Source: Lingula anatina (taxonomy: Eukaryota > Brachiopoda > Lingulata > Lingulida > Lingulidae). Taken from it: DNA of 64,000 nucleotides. The notes under the pieces are model-generated. The model made no database searches and had not been told where the DNA came from. It saw only the letters and a list, made by a program, of their open reading frames with translations. Of the stretch, positions 36,780 to 49,742 are shown in pieces (position 1 is the first letter of the stretch; every line of letters begins with the position of its first letter). A program made the position numbers and the translations under genes. The stretch lies in assembly GCF_001039355.2 (NCBI RefSeq), contig NW_019773981.1:263510-327509 (forward strand). The letters run 5' to 3'.

Positions 36780-37422
36780 AATGAAGTGTGGGGTCATGTG
36801 TGTGTGTGTGTGGTGGGGGGGGGGGGGGGAGTAAAAAAGTCCCTCACAAGCTGTTCTTAGGACTTCATCTTTGCTGGCCATCTTTGCTGGCCAATCAGAT
36901 TTCCACCAATCACCATGAGTTCTGTTTGGAAACTGCCATTTATGCCCGCCCAAACCATAACACTGCGGAAATTGCAATGGCCGAAGGCACGACCCCTGTC
37001 CAGATCAGGCAGCCGTGACATGGATGCCAGTGTCCACAGGCATTGGTTGTGGACAACTGATTATGCAGGGCTTTTGTCCCAATTTGTGTTCAGATGAGAT
37101 GTCTGAATATTTAGCTCATGTCATCTAGCCATCTTCTGGAACAACTCAAGTGTATCAGTACTGCAGGACTGAGATGGTGTTCTGGCACTAAAAACAGTGA
37201 CCAGACTGACATGTGCATATTTGGGCATTTTGAAGCTCTTTGTCAAAACCAAAGATTGCGTTTCTTTTTGGCCAGTATATCTAGACGTGATACATGCACC
37301 GTTCTTACTGACGCAACTTTTGCTTATTCATGTACATATTAGTACACTATTTAATCATGCTTTCGCATGTTCTGTCCTTCCGAATAGCTTTATTTGAAAA
37401 TAATCCTTCCATTTCTTATTAT
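36780..37422. other. Spacer between duplication units
   Basis: 643 bp with no counterpart at the end of unit 2. It starts with a (TG)n then G-run tract (about 36795-36830) and includes a short direct repeat of TTTGCTGGCCA near 36870-36890. No coding gene is supported. Confidence 0.6.
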
Positions 37423-37453
37423 TAATGAAGAGAATAAAGAGAAGATTCATTAA
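37423..37453 (+). pseudogene. TLCD5: Duplicated TLCD5 C-terminal codons
   Basis: GAAGAGAATAAAGAGAAG followed by ATTCATTAA copies the end of TLCD5 exon 4 (20022-20051) with one or two changes. It has no upstream coding sequence and cannot be expressed as TLCD5. It marks the duplication breakpoint. Confidence 0.85.
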
Positions 37454-40400
37454 TGATATATATTATGCAAAACATGCTTCCACCATTTTATCAGAAAATT
37501 GACATTAACTCATTTTTTCTATGTATTTGTAAAAGTTTTCATTACTAGTCAATAATATATATGTGTCATTTACAGAATGCTATTGATTTTTTTCCCATAG
37601 AAATCATGTTGAATTAATTTGATATTTTTCTGTATATGTCTGCTTTTATCAGTTTTGTTTTCATACAACTAATCAGTATATATATTTAATGCGGCACTCT
37701 GATGATGCAGGATTTTGCAACTTGTGGCTCTTTCATCACACCTTTAATTGTATCTCCCATATTTTTCACACAGCGAATCACTGTAGCAGCAAATAAGAAA
37801 TCTCCCTCTATCAAACGTTTCAGAAAATGGCAGATATATTTTTATGTGTACTAAATTGTATTTAATCTACAAAAAATGTACTTTGCTGATAATGTTTCTC
37901 TTCAATCTTGAAGTATATTCCAGATAAATTTAAGTTGGATAGAGAATTGCGTGGAATATTTTGTGATGAGGAATATATTTTATCTTTTATTCTTATAGCG
38001 AACAAAGTTGTCAAAAAACTGATATAGTACAAGTTTTGATTACGCGTTTCATGGTGCCATCATGTCCGCTCAAGTAATTAGTTGTAAAATTGACTGACGG
38101 TTTACTTTTTGTGATGAATAACTGACTTATAATCTAGTCTCAGAACTCGAGCTCCATGTTTCCAATTTTGTATACGGGGTCTGTCATGAAATGAATGTTT
38201 TATACATCTTGTCTTTAATATGACCAAAAGAAGGAAGCTCTGTTCCAGGTAAATTTAAGTGCAAATTTTTTCAGGTTCTTAATGCATAACTAACAGTGAT
38301 CAAAGAAAAATTCTACATTTACCTTTATAATATTTTGATGAAGTTATGTTTATAGTTGAGCATATATAAAAATATTGTGAGCGTGAATTTCATAATGAAT
38401 GGAATGGAATAAATATGTCCATATTGGAAAGAGAGTATGCCAGTTCATTGATGAGGTTTTCACTTTAAGATTTAGGCTAAATGAATTACAGTCATTACTC
38501 CATCTTTTTAATGGGGGGAGGGGGAGGGTTGTGATTTTACAGATACTACATTTTAAAGTCAAGATTTCTAAAAATTTAAACATTCGTATTGAGTGGTAGG
38601 AACAGAGTTAAAGGGAGGCTATTCTATAGCTCTATTCTATGCAGTTAAAACACCACAAATCCTATATAGAAATGTGATTTTGTGATTATAAAAGTATGTA
38701 TCTGAAAGTTTTGCCCTTTGGAAGTCATTACCGTAGCTGAAGAGTTTTGCTTGAATGGAGCGTTTTTGTTTTCCTAATTTTCTTCACGAAGAGCCCGTGC
38801 TAAAATCTAAAGGCGTTTTTAAGGTTACGTAATTAGCGGCCCCTTGCTCAAAAATTTCATTTTCATTCGCAAATGAAAAAAAAAAATTGCAAGCATTTAC
38901 TTGGTTTAGTCCAAGGATTGTAAAATGTACTTTGTAGGATGATTTAATAATATCTGTTATTATTACTATAATTTTTAACTTTTTGGTCTCGTTGGAGTTG
39001 TTGTTGGTTAAAGCCCCAAAAATGCCGTGCATCCAAAGCCCACCCCCGCCTCTACGGTCCCACACTCGCCTCGTGTTTCGTACTCGTTTTAGGCCTCACC
39101 CCCAACTCCGTCTCCGTTCCGTAATTAGTTTATTAAGGAAAATTTCAAGTGGAAAAGTATTCCAAAATATACATTAGGAGATGGCGAGTGTGCGTTTTGC
39201 GGAGATCATTACCAGTAAATGAATTAAAATCAAAGTTCGCAAAAATATGCTGGAAATTTATGTGGAGACGGGCCTTTTGTGCTAAGCCACACACAAAGAT
39301 AATTTTTAGAAAAGGAAATACACAAGTACACGGTTATAAGCTGTGCGACTTTTATTTGCAATAACATAAAATATAAACCGAAAACCAAATGAAGTGATTG
39401 TCGTGCTTTTTCTGAGAAGGACAAATAGTCGTAGATAAATTAAAATAGCAGAAAATATATTCCGTTCGTTAAGTTAAGGATTGTGCAAAATAAAACTGGA
39501 TCTTTTTTTCTGAACTTAAAATGTCTGTCAAAATTACATTATATTGTTGCAGTGGCGATGCTGAACTTCATTTGTCACTGACGTAAAGTGCACCAGAGGA
39601 ATGACCTTGTGGAAAATAACATCAATTAAAATAGACTTGTAACACTTAACAACAGTAAAAATATTTATACAATAGCCTACTACAAGTTAATACATATGTC
39701 AAAACACTTGAAACCAATAAAAATAAAGATATATAATACAAATACTAATAATACTAATTAGATGTAGCAAAGTTAAGTTAGAATATGCTGTCTTTTTATG
39801 GACAGGCGCTATCTATCTGGGCATTTGGGCATCACCTGCGTCTATCGTTGCCGTTAGTGTCGCCTTGAATACTGTTACTTGCAATTGTCGTCATCAAACT
39901 TACAAGAAGGTTTCTTTGGATAGTGAAAATACAGCTCAAGTTTGAAAACAAGCCTGGCAGGGATTTTTTTAGTGCTAGACAGTATTGGGCGGTATTTGAA
40001 TTTTTACAAGTATTCATGCAGTGAGCTAGCATTAAATCATTTGTCCATTAATTATATATAATGACAGATGTCTGATGAACTAAGATATATACATTTATAT
40101 TTTTTTACATTACACGATTTGATAAGTTTAAACAAGGTATTACGTAAATCCAGTCAAGTGACAACACCCCCAACTTACAAAAGCACCTTGCCCAGTAAAG
40201 GGAACTGTGAATACCCCTATATAAAGCTCCACATGTCGTGTGAATGATATATTAAATTAATTTCCAAAACTTTTACAAAGCTTGTTGTTTTTTTTAACAA
40301 CCGTTTCTGTGAATACTTAGTAAAACAATATTAAACAATATTTAAAAACATCTAAGTGAAACACGAGCACAAATGTAAACGCAACCGTGATAAATGAAAT

Positions 40401-41222
40401 ACTATCAATAAAAGAACGAAACAACATCCTTAATAGACAATTCTGAATATACAAAAATAAAATAGATAACAGAAATTCCAATCGAATCTAAATCATTTCC
40501 ATTGGCAAAAGAGAAGCCCCAGAACGTTATGCCTGGTTTTATATGTTCACGGTGAACATGTTAGAAATTTTGAATGTTACCGGTAGACTCGTCCTTCATA
40601 AGCAACACTGGAAAGTGGAGTTCCCCGGTAGACAATATACCTATTGGAAACACTGACGTTTTAAAATATCCAAATATAATTTCAGACTTGACATAAAAAT
40701 ATTTTTAATTGATTGCTTTTTGTGTTTTTTTGGTAGGTGCTGGATGGGGGGGNNNNNNNNNNNNNNNNNNNNNNNNATCATTTTAATAGATAATTGCCAT
40801 GAGTTAATTTTTGCGAAAACAATATCATTTATCAAAATCAATTAGTCGGACGAAAATACTTTTAACCACAAGAAAGTTGTTTAAATAATATCATTTCTGG
40901 GTTTTGTGTTGTTCTAAATCTTTCTCTTTAATTATGAAATAATTATTATAATTTAGTATTTCAAAATCTCATTGCATCATTTCATTCAATGAAATTTCGG
41001 CCCTTGCGAAATAATTGCATTTTTAGACAATCTTAAAATGAAATGAATACACTAAACAGTAACACATTCTGATAGTTTAGCAATATCTATCAAAGGGACG
41101 TGTCTTTTGTTTGGAAGTCCTAGAGGGACTTTTTAAAGGTAAAATTTTAGTAAATTTTGTTAATCCAAAAGAAAAAATTACTTTTGAATCATACAGATGG
41201 TCCTTTTATGTTTTAGGGAGAA

Positions 41223-44200
41223 TTAAATAATATTAAATGCTATCAACCCGACTGCCATTCCTGTCATTATGACAAAGATGATATCAACCTTCTCGAAAAA
41301 AGAAGCAGAATTGACGTTGGCCGCCTTCGTCACAAACCAAGTAGTGGCATCTGGCGGCTGAATTGATGCGCAGTTATGGGCTTTATCACGAATCACGCGC
41401 AGAGGAAAGGCGTTCCCCTTGTATGTGTAAGCCACTGTCTCAGATTCGATCCGATCCTGCAGTGAAGCAAACAAACTGAAACCTTCGTCATAATTACGGA
41501 TATATTTGGCCAAGAGAAGATTAAGGCTTAACTGAACTACGAATTGTGATTCCTCTCGATCGCGTGGGTAGACGGTGCTAGAGGAGATATTCTTAACAAG
41601 GCAACTGTAAGGTTTTTGACCCATCCTTTGTGGTCGCCAAGTTTTACTGTTGTCATTACCTAAAAGGTTTACAAGATTCTGTGGGAAACGAAAAGATTTA
41701 CAGGCATCAAACACCTCAGCGATGGTGTCATTTCCGGTGACCATGAAATCGATAACCAGCTTGTACAACACGTTGACAAGAGAAAGGAAAGGTGACGCGC
41801 ACACTTCCGGCATCTTTTCACTTGGGCAGGTCATCTGAAAAAGAAAAAACAAAACATTTTTGCACTCATTTAGAGCAATTCGTTTAAGCAGTGAGCAATG
41901 TTTACTTGCCAGTCATTCAGAACGCCATGTCTTCCTGTATATTTCAGAAGGAACTATCGATGGGTTTTACTTGAGTTTTTTTTTCTTATTATTCAGCCTT
42001 TGCATTTAATATGGAATATTTTGGTTTCAAAGTTGTGCCTAGGTAAAATGTATTAATTATTTCTAAAAACGTGTATTTCATGCGAATGACGAGAATAGAT
42101 AAATGTGTTGTCTTTGATGTCTTACAATGCTTGTGTTGGAGTTACACGATTCTAGTGGTTCCGGTGTTGTTGGATCCACAAGCGCTGAAAACGCCACAGG
42201 ATTAAACTTCTTAACATCCGACTCGCCTGAATAGTATACAAATAGCATTTCAACATACGTATATATACATGTATATGGGGTCATCAGGGAACTAAGTAAT
42301 GAGAACTTTTGTTTTTTATATGTGCGATAAATATAGAATTATCGCACACATAAACAAGGTACATGTACCAAAGCTGTCAAATGTACTTACAAAAAGCAGA
42401 AAATAATGATGCAAAAATACGTTATTTTGACAATTTTGATGCATTATTACAAAATCACACCAAAATTTTACTACAGACAAGATATAACACGGACATTAAG
42501 AATGTATAACAAGCTTAAGACTTCAGGCCCATGGAAGTTCAAGTTCACGCTTTAAAAATGCCAGAATAAGAAAAAAGAAATCATCACAAAAATGCATTAA
42601 TTCAAGAAAAATAATCCCATCGATCTGGTTTTCAAATATCAGATGTATGGTAATCCTAAGAATCATTCCTGTTAGTTAAAAAATAAGAAGTAACACAGTC
42701 TTCTTTCATAATGTTTCTGATGGCAGTGCACAAAGTAGGCTTTTGTCAATTTGATGCAATATTGTTTAATTCATATTGCATAATTTAAAACACAATCACC
42801 ACCAATTTATAATCACCTACTATACGTAGCATGCATGCATGCATTCAGAAAATGTACTTCAATTCGACTTCATGCTCGTGGGAGTTGTAAGGTCCCCATT
42901 GGAAATGCCAATCTGTGAAAACTAAAAATTTCACAAAGAGCTTCATCTAAGCTTTCATTCCTATGCATCAATTCAGTAACTTTGATAATGAAAAGTTTTA
43001 ATAAAATTTATGGTTTTCTTTTAATGGTCACTCTGGCGACTGTACCCAAAATAATTTTTTTTTCAGTTTTGATGCAATATTACATAACGCTTAATAGCAT
43101 AATCACCACCAATTTTTAATTATGCACTGCAATTATCATAGATATTTGGAAAATAAGATTAGCAAGGGTCTTCAGGCCCAGGGAAGTTCAGAGTCACTTT
43201 CTGAAAATGTCAATATCAGGCCTCATAAACGATAATTGCCGTTTCCTAGAACGAGCATCAGATTCCCTAGCGCAAACGCCAATATTAACGAGCCCCACCT
43301 CAGATAACAAGCACGACGTAAAGTTAGCGAGCACAAACTTAGCATTTCCAAGCACTATCAATTTGTCCAGCTTCCATCGGGGCCCCCGGCTGCTTAAATA
43401 CGGGTCCTTTTTAAGAACTAGGGACTATTTCAAGATGGCGGAAGATACAAGAGACATAACGGTGGAACTTTCAGAGATTTCTGGGCTCAAACGCCTTTCT
43501 GTCTCTTTGACGAAAGAGAAAGGATTTTCAACGTCCACGCCACGGCCAGATATAGTGGCTAGATCATTAGTAATAGATTTTGAAAGAACGCAAATGATAA
43601 ATTGGACGCAAGTAACAAATGATTCATCGACTATTTTCACCGACTCAGAAATATCTGTTTCCATGTATCAATATTTTAACTTGTGCAAAATAAACGTAGA
43701 ATATATAAAAAATTCTCAAAACAAACCAAACTACTGCATTAGTATATTCCACTATCCATACAGCAGCAATGCGTTCTCGACAACCTTCGGCTAATACGGA
43801 ACATACCGAACGGGTAGATAAGCGGATCAACGGCTAGTGCTTGGAAACGCTTAGTTAGTGCTCGTTAACTCAAGGAGTTATAACAGAAATGTTATAACTC
43901 CTTGGTTAACTTAACGTTGTGCTTGTTAATCTGAGGTGGGGCTCGTTAATATTGGCGTTTGCGCTCGGGAATCTGAGGCTCGTGGTGGGAAACGCCCAAT
44001 CCGTTTATGAGGCCTGAATATGTGAAAAATTAACATTTCACAAACTAACTGAATAACTTCCAGAAAAGGACACCAATTCTTAATATATCATAAAAATATT
44101 GATCACTCTTGTACGTGTGAAGTCAATTGGCAAATCGGTTTTCCTTAAAACGTATCATCTGCATTTGCATATTTGCTGGAAAAAAGCAAAAAAAAAAAAA

Positions 44201-46138
44201 AGCATAACTTTTAGATAATTTGCCGGATCAGGCCCGTTTTCGAACTCGACCTGTATTGTAAAAATAATCAACAGTTCCGTAAGTTTGAAGACAAAAAGGT
44301 AAACGGTTTTCCACTTATCGTGTTATCACGATCCTAATTGAAAGTTCTGAGCGAGGACGGCGACGATAGACGCAGGTGACGGGCTATATAAAAAAACAAA
44401 AGTTCTTATTACTGTTGACACAAAATGACGTTTGTGTCGACTAAAGCAAATGTTGCTTCACTCTAAAATGAAAAATAGGCAATGCATTTCTCTCCCCTTT
44501 TTCAATTTGTAGGTTGAGATCGATACAATCCAGCGTAATGTTTCAAACAAAGCAACAAAGCCGTCAAATGGGCAGAATTTTAAATATCAAAACTGAAAAA
44601 AAAAAGCAGTCAGTTTGATGCAATGTTACAACAATGACTTGTCTAATTATGTAGCGGACATTCAGAAAATGTAACTTGCATTGAACATTAGATCAGGAGA
44701 CTTAAAAGTCAGTTTAAAACACCAGTTTAAGAAAAAATCACAAAAAGCTTAAGAACTAAGGAGAAAACAACCCAGTCAGGCATGTTTTTGAAGTGCATCT
44801 CAGTTATATCAATCCTAAAGGTTTGATAATAATGATAAGCATCATGGCTCTAATTCTGTTTGTTAACGAGTAAAAATTCCTGAAAAGTGCACGGCGGCAG
44901 CCACCGGTGGTCATATGCCCGGACACATTGCGTCTGCCCAGTAAAGTATGCTATTACAAAACTGATCTACATGAAAAAAAAACAACAATAAATATTTACT
45001 TACTGTTTCCAGGGCAATAACCAAATGAGGGCGTATGAGTGTATCTGCAGAGCCAACAGAAATGATTTCTGGCATAAAAAGCTTCAGTGGTGTGAGGCAT
45101 TACATGCGTGATAGCCGTAATTGAAGTGTTGCCGCAAAGTCCACGGTAAGGAGAATCTCTGTAGCACTCGTTTGGGTTACCGCTAAAGAGTATACCTTGC
45201 CCGTGACTGTTGGAGATACTGTCTATGCACGGTCTACCAGGGATTCCATCTGGTTCATAGAATTTACCATGGCAATCCGGAAGTCCATGCACTGCTTCTA
45301 ATATGGACGTCACACTTCTAGCTTTCATTGCAAAGGCGTCATAGTTCGACAGAATGCACTCTACGGTCATGGTCCAGGATTTGTACTGATTGACGCCATG
45401 GCACATGGCACAGAAGGAATTCCGGAAAGTGAACCCTGAGACTGGGTCAGACACAGGCACTATCAATCTTGCCTCGATAGTAGAGTTCGGGTTCTCACAG
45501 TTTTCCCGGATCTCATCGTCAAACCAATTCCCTGGGCATGCTTTTATCATCCAGAAGAACCTACTGGACACCAGACGACCTCTTCTTTTTTTAGTTATCT
45601 GCGAACGACATTCCAAGTCATCGGCTCCCACGATTATTGGTGGCGACGATGAGGGAGAAGTGTTGGTGTTAGCACTTATGTCTCTTTCGTTGCACTGCAG
45701 ATTAGAAGCCAAACAGCAATCACCTAGGGCATGGCACACGTCATCGCAATAACATGAAATGTAGATACTGTGACCAAGTTCCTTATCAAAGGGTTCCACG
45801 AGGGCGCAGAACCGCTGACGAGCTACTGGCGAAGGCAACGCCCTGTTGCCCCATGGGTTTGGAGAGGTTGTGGATTCGCCATGTTCAGTAGCTGTGGTGG
45901 CCGAAGAAGATCCCAAAGGAGTTTGAGGAACTGGTGTGGTCACAGGCAAAGGATGACTTAATGTCTCGTTGTCAAGGACTGGTGGCATTGGGGGAGTTTG
46001 TAGCTGATTTGGAGTAGAACTCGTAGTGGTGATCTGGTCAGCTCCGCCTGTGCCTCTGACCTGTGACCCGTTTATTAGTGCGAGCCCCAGCAAAAGTAGA
46101 ACGGTGCCCATCAGTAAATTCAAAAGAGACTGAAACAT
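41223..46138 (-). CDS. SMB-domain receptor-ectodomain-like protein, copy 2
   Basis: Same three-exon structure as copy 1: 46138-45004, 42226-42126 and 41834-41223, about 615 residues and fully open. Domain order is unchanged: signal peptide, P/T linker, SMB-like domain with G-D-C-C, cysteine-rich receptor-like region, and a hydrophobic C-terminal tail with no seven-helix domain. All cysteines seen in copy 1 are kept. Exon 2 is identical to copy 1. Exons 1 and 3 differ at about 11 and 14 amino acids (examples: L/P and D/T near the end of exon 1, E/K and Y/N in exon 3). Intron 1 is longer because of the 800-bp element at 43217-44016. The TATA-like stretch upstream of copy 1 is absent here. Confidence 0.75.
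43217..44016. mobile_element. 800-bp DNA transposon with long inverted repeats and 5-bp target duplication
   Basis: Ends CAGGCCTCATAAACG and CGTTTATGAGGCCTG are exact inverted repeats, flanked by AATAT at 43212-43216 and 44017-44021. The equivalent site in unit 1 (near 26425) holds a single AATAT, proving insertion. The arms match for about 140-180 bp with some substitutions; the right arm has an extra hairpin (AAGGAGTTATAACA and inverse) near 43875-43910. About 460 bp of unique interior remains. The superfamily is unassigned; a 5-bp duplication would fit some hAT lineages. Confidence 0.85.
43435..43794 (+). CDS. Small ORF inside the 800-bp element
   Basis: An open frame of about 119 residues starts at an AAGATGGCG context and begins MAEDTRDITVELSE. 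Sequence upstream in the same frame is also open to 43207 but lies in the inverted-repeat arm. The composition looks protein-like (S, T, E, D mixed) rather than AT noise, and it ends near the right arm. No family is recognised. It could be a transposase leader exon left in a non-autonomous copy, a captured host exon, or chance. Confidence 0.3.
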   Translation: MAEDTRDITVELSEISGLKRLSVSLTKEKGFSTSTPRPDIVARSLVIDFERTQMINWTQVTNDSSTIFTDSEISVSMYQYFNLCKINVEYIKNSQNKPNYCISIFHYPYSSNAFSTTFG

Positions 46139-47716
46139 ACTTCCCTAAAAAGATAAAATATATCATTTTATATGTACGTGAATATGTAAAATTTTGATTC
46201 ACTCGAGTCCCGTATACATGGTATATTATTAAGGACCTGGTCTGTTGTGCGTTAGACCCCCTTTACACGGTACGCAACATTTGTGCGACTGTGGAACTAG
46301 CCAGAACGACGTGTCGGGCTCAAAGGAGGTACGGTGTTCGCTAAAATCGCACAAGGGTGCAAAACAGGATGTTCTGACGCCACGCGACTGAAGCCCATAC
46401 ACTCGTCATCACCTACGCCACTTTTCGTGATAAAATAAGGGATGGAGTCGTGCCCAATACCGATTGCTATCTCAACTCAAGATAAAAAGGTGTTAAACGC
46501 ACGATTAAAGGTACATACGAACCGAGCATCGGTGGAGCGTGGTTTCCATGTAAACCACTTCTACTAGATTCTTATATGACTCAATTAAATTCGACATGCC
46601 AAGGGATAAACTGAATAGATCACTCGATCAGCCATAAAAGACCTTTAGACTGCTCCTTTCTTAAAATTTTTGGTTGTAAATTTAACCTACTTTCGTGACC
46701 TACTTTCCTGCCCCATTGACATACCTGTACAGCTTAGAATGCCAGCAGAAAAATCCGTTGAAACATCATTTTCGGGTAAAATTAAACAATGCCTTTCGGT
46801 AATTCTCTTAGTTATATTACTTGAAACTATATGCTGGCATTTTGTTGGTTTTTGTGACAAAAAATTGACTTTGTATGCATATTTAACGTCTTGAAATAAA
46901 ACGCCGATATTTTATATTTTCGGGGTATTTTTTATTTTTTTACAGCACTGCATTATTAAATAATTAGATGCAGGAAAATCTGTATGATCTTAAACCCTTT
47001 TAGAAACCTTAACTTTTGCTATTGTACCCGGTATGATATAATATAATATAAACATTTTTTCAGCTGTGCGTATAGGAAAATGCCTGGGTAATGCTATTTG
47101 TAATTAATGATTGACGGAAAGAGGCTCACTAATGGACAATGTGTCGTGTTCGACATAAGAGCCATAAACATATTTTCATTCATAACACATCGTCGTTAAG
47201 AAGATACAGTTTTTACCAAGGATAAAAAGAGAGGTTGACAGATCTTTTTACAAGTAAACTTATACAAAACTTGGACCCATTAAAATGAATGCAATGACGA
47301 ATAAAAAGTTTTATTCCCCATAGGAGTAACGCAGCATTCTCTAGTGACACGAATTACTAGATGACAGTCATTATTTTTTCACCTTTAAGGGCAAACGGTT
47401 ATATCAAGAACAAATTAGGATGTCCCATTTTATAATGTTATAAATCCCATGAACACAGTTTATTGATAAAAGCCGAATTAATTTCTTTGCTATTAAAGTC
47501 TTAATGGCATATATGTCCAAATTAAATGTTTGAATAGCTTTATGTAGTCTCACTTCGTATCTACAAAACACATACAGGAGAATAGTGTTGATATTATGTG
47601 CACTGGTAAGCGAAGTAGAGACAGAAAATGATATTTCCAACAAAATCGGTACTGAAATAGATACTCCACCGGGTTTTTGAAGGAAAATAACAGTCATAAT
47701 TCTTTCGCCTGCATCC

Positions 47717-48690
47717 ACATTTGAGATCGGTAAAAGATGCTTGAAAAGGTGATAAAAGGAAATACGTGCATGTGACGCCATCCAGGTTTTCAGTTCGCTC
47801 TTTATCACCCCATTCAGTTTTGCAGAAAACTGCTACATCTTCGTTGGCACTTAACACGAAACAGTTTGTCTTTGAATTTCTCTTTCTACCCTTTTTTCTT
47901 TTTTCGTTTTCTTTCTTTCTTTTTTTTTTATTTTTTTTTTTTTGGTCAAATTTTGTTTTGAGTTGGTTAGATCTGTTCAGACCTATGGTACTGGGAAATG
48001 GAATATATTTCTTTTTTTTTAAATCTCTACCTTATCCTTTTCTAGATTTGTGATTTTCCTACACACTCCAGTCCATAAAATAAAAATAAAAGCTGGTAAA
48101 AGAAAATAACCGAATGAAAGACGTGTACTTGAAAGAGAAAAGGTACATGTAGTATCGTTGTATTTGAGTAGGGGTTTTGAAAAATGGTCTCGTTAAATGA
48201 CCAAATCTCTGTGACATTAGGATAAATGAGCAAACTTGTGAACATGCTTATACTCGGCTATTTGAAAGAGAGAACTTAGCACCGTTGACAAAGTTTTGAT
48301 TCTCAATGTAGCAGATAGTTGATCTGCACACAAATAATCTGACAGGGATATTCAGGGAAACTCGAGTTTGATTATTATTTAAGATATATTATATCTTTAT
48401 TTGTGAAAAAAAAATATATATATTAACGACTGGGTGTAGCTTAACGGGTGATAATGACTCATCACAAATGATTACTTTCAGTGATCTAGTTTTCTCCTTA
48501 CTACTCAAATATTGAGAAGCATTGAAAATTGTTCTTAATTCCCAAGTAATTTCAAAGTGTAAGGAATAGTTTCTTTCATCAAAGGAAATAACACATATGC
48601 CTCACAGCTAATTTCGCGTTGTGTCCTGTGAAGTTGTTGTAGATATCTTTGCAAGCTGTGGGTTAGCCAAAATCTAGTTTATAATACTCC
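47717..48690. repeat. Block R, copy in unit 2
   Basis: Close match to 29986-30950, with only one version of the 240-bp leading part, supporting the view that the doubled version in unit 1 is an artefact. Confidence 0.75.
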
Positions 48691-49484
48691 CGTGCATGCC
48701 TTTTTTGGATAATAAATAACTCTTAAGTGATCATTGACAAAATTTCTTAGCATTTACACAAATGTCATCTCACCGATGACGTCATGATTAAAATATTAAT
48801 TCAAGGGGATAAATATGCAAAATCGGTTTCTCAAATGTCTATTTATCTCAGCACCCACGAACACCATTTCAACGCAAATTAAATGAAACTTCTCGTACAC
48901 TTGATCATAAACCCTTTGAGTACTTTTATATTGGTGTACAAAATTGTTGCATAATATAATATAATATAATATAATATAATATAATATAATATAATATAAT
49001 ATAATATAATATAAAGAGCGCATATAGGTAAATGCCTAAGTAATGCTATTTCTAATTAATGATTGACGAAAAAAGAGGCTCACTAATGGACAATGTGTCG
49101 TGCCAGACATAAAAGTAATAAAGATATTTCATGAGGTCATATTATATAACGTGTCATCGTCGAAGAGTTCTTGAGTAAAATGACGGCTTCTTTGTACAGC
49201 ACCGATTTAAAGCAATTAACTCTGCAAATTAAAATAATCAACATTTGTATTTATCGCGTCATTGACGCTTAGTTAGTTTGATATAAGGAGAGCGCTCGAG
49301 AGAGTGAGGAGAGAAGAACACTAAGAACTCGGACGTAAATACGGACAGTTAAGAGTTGTAGATTTCACTTAGAACATGAAGTTACAGCACGAGCGTCCAC
49401 AAATAAACCGTTTAACTGGTCATTATGTGGACTTGGGGTTTTCTTTGTGCGACCGTACGTAAATCTGACACGAATCGTGGATTC

Positions 49485-49497
49485 TTAAGGCCGGTGA
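49485..49497. mobile_element. Left end of a TTAA-target DNA transposon
   Basis: TTAA followed by GGCCGGTGA, ending at a single N (49498). The inverse end TATCACCGGCC followed by TTAA lies at 54471-54485, directly after another single N. Host sequence resumes on each side exactly as in unit 1 near 31649. TTAA duplications are typical of piggyBac and Kolobok elements; these few bases do not decide which. Confidence 0.6.
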
Positions 49498-49498
49498 N

Positions 49499-49742
49499 CG
49501 GTGGCCGAAGAAGATCCCAAAGGAGTTTGAGGAACTGGTGTGGTCACAGGCAAAGGATGACTTAATGTCTCGTTGTCAAGGACTGGTGGCATTGGGGGAG
49601 TTTGTAGCTGATTTGGAGTAGAACTCGTAGTGGTGATCTGGTCAGCTCCGCCTGTGCCTCTGACCTGTGACCCGTTTATTAGTGGGAGCCCCAGCAAAAG
49701 TAGAACGGTGCCCATCAGTAAATTCAAAAGAGACTGAAACAT
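49499..49742 (-). pseudogene. SMB gene third copy, exon 1 fragment
   Basis: The first 81 or so codons of exon 1 (signal peptide and P/T linker), cut at the single N at 49498, so the SMB domain and all later exons are missing. It reads L-P-L-I-N-G as in copy 1 but Q-V-R-G as in copy 2, so it is neither. Upstream sequence follows copy 1 very closely and keeps the TATA-like stretch (50064-50071). It may be a truncated third gene, an alternative haplotype, or a misplaced contig end. Confidence 0.7.

Noticed and set aside
45390-45961. Plus-strand frames conserved in both units over SMB exon 1
   Set aside because: They are antisense to the coding exon, and conservation follows from the duplication.
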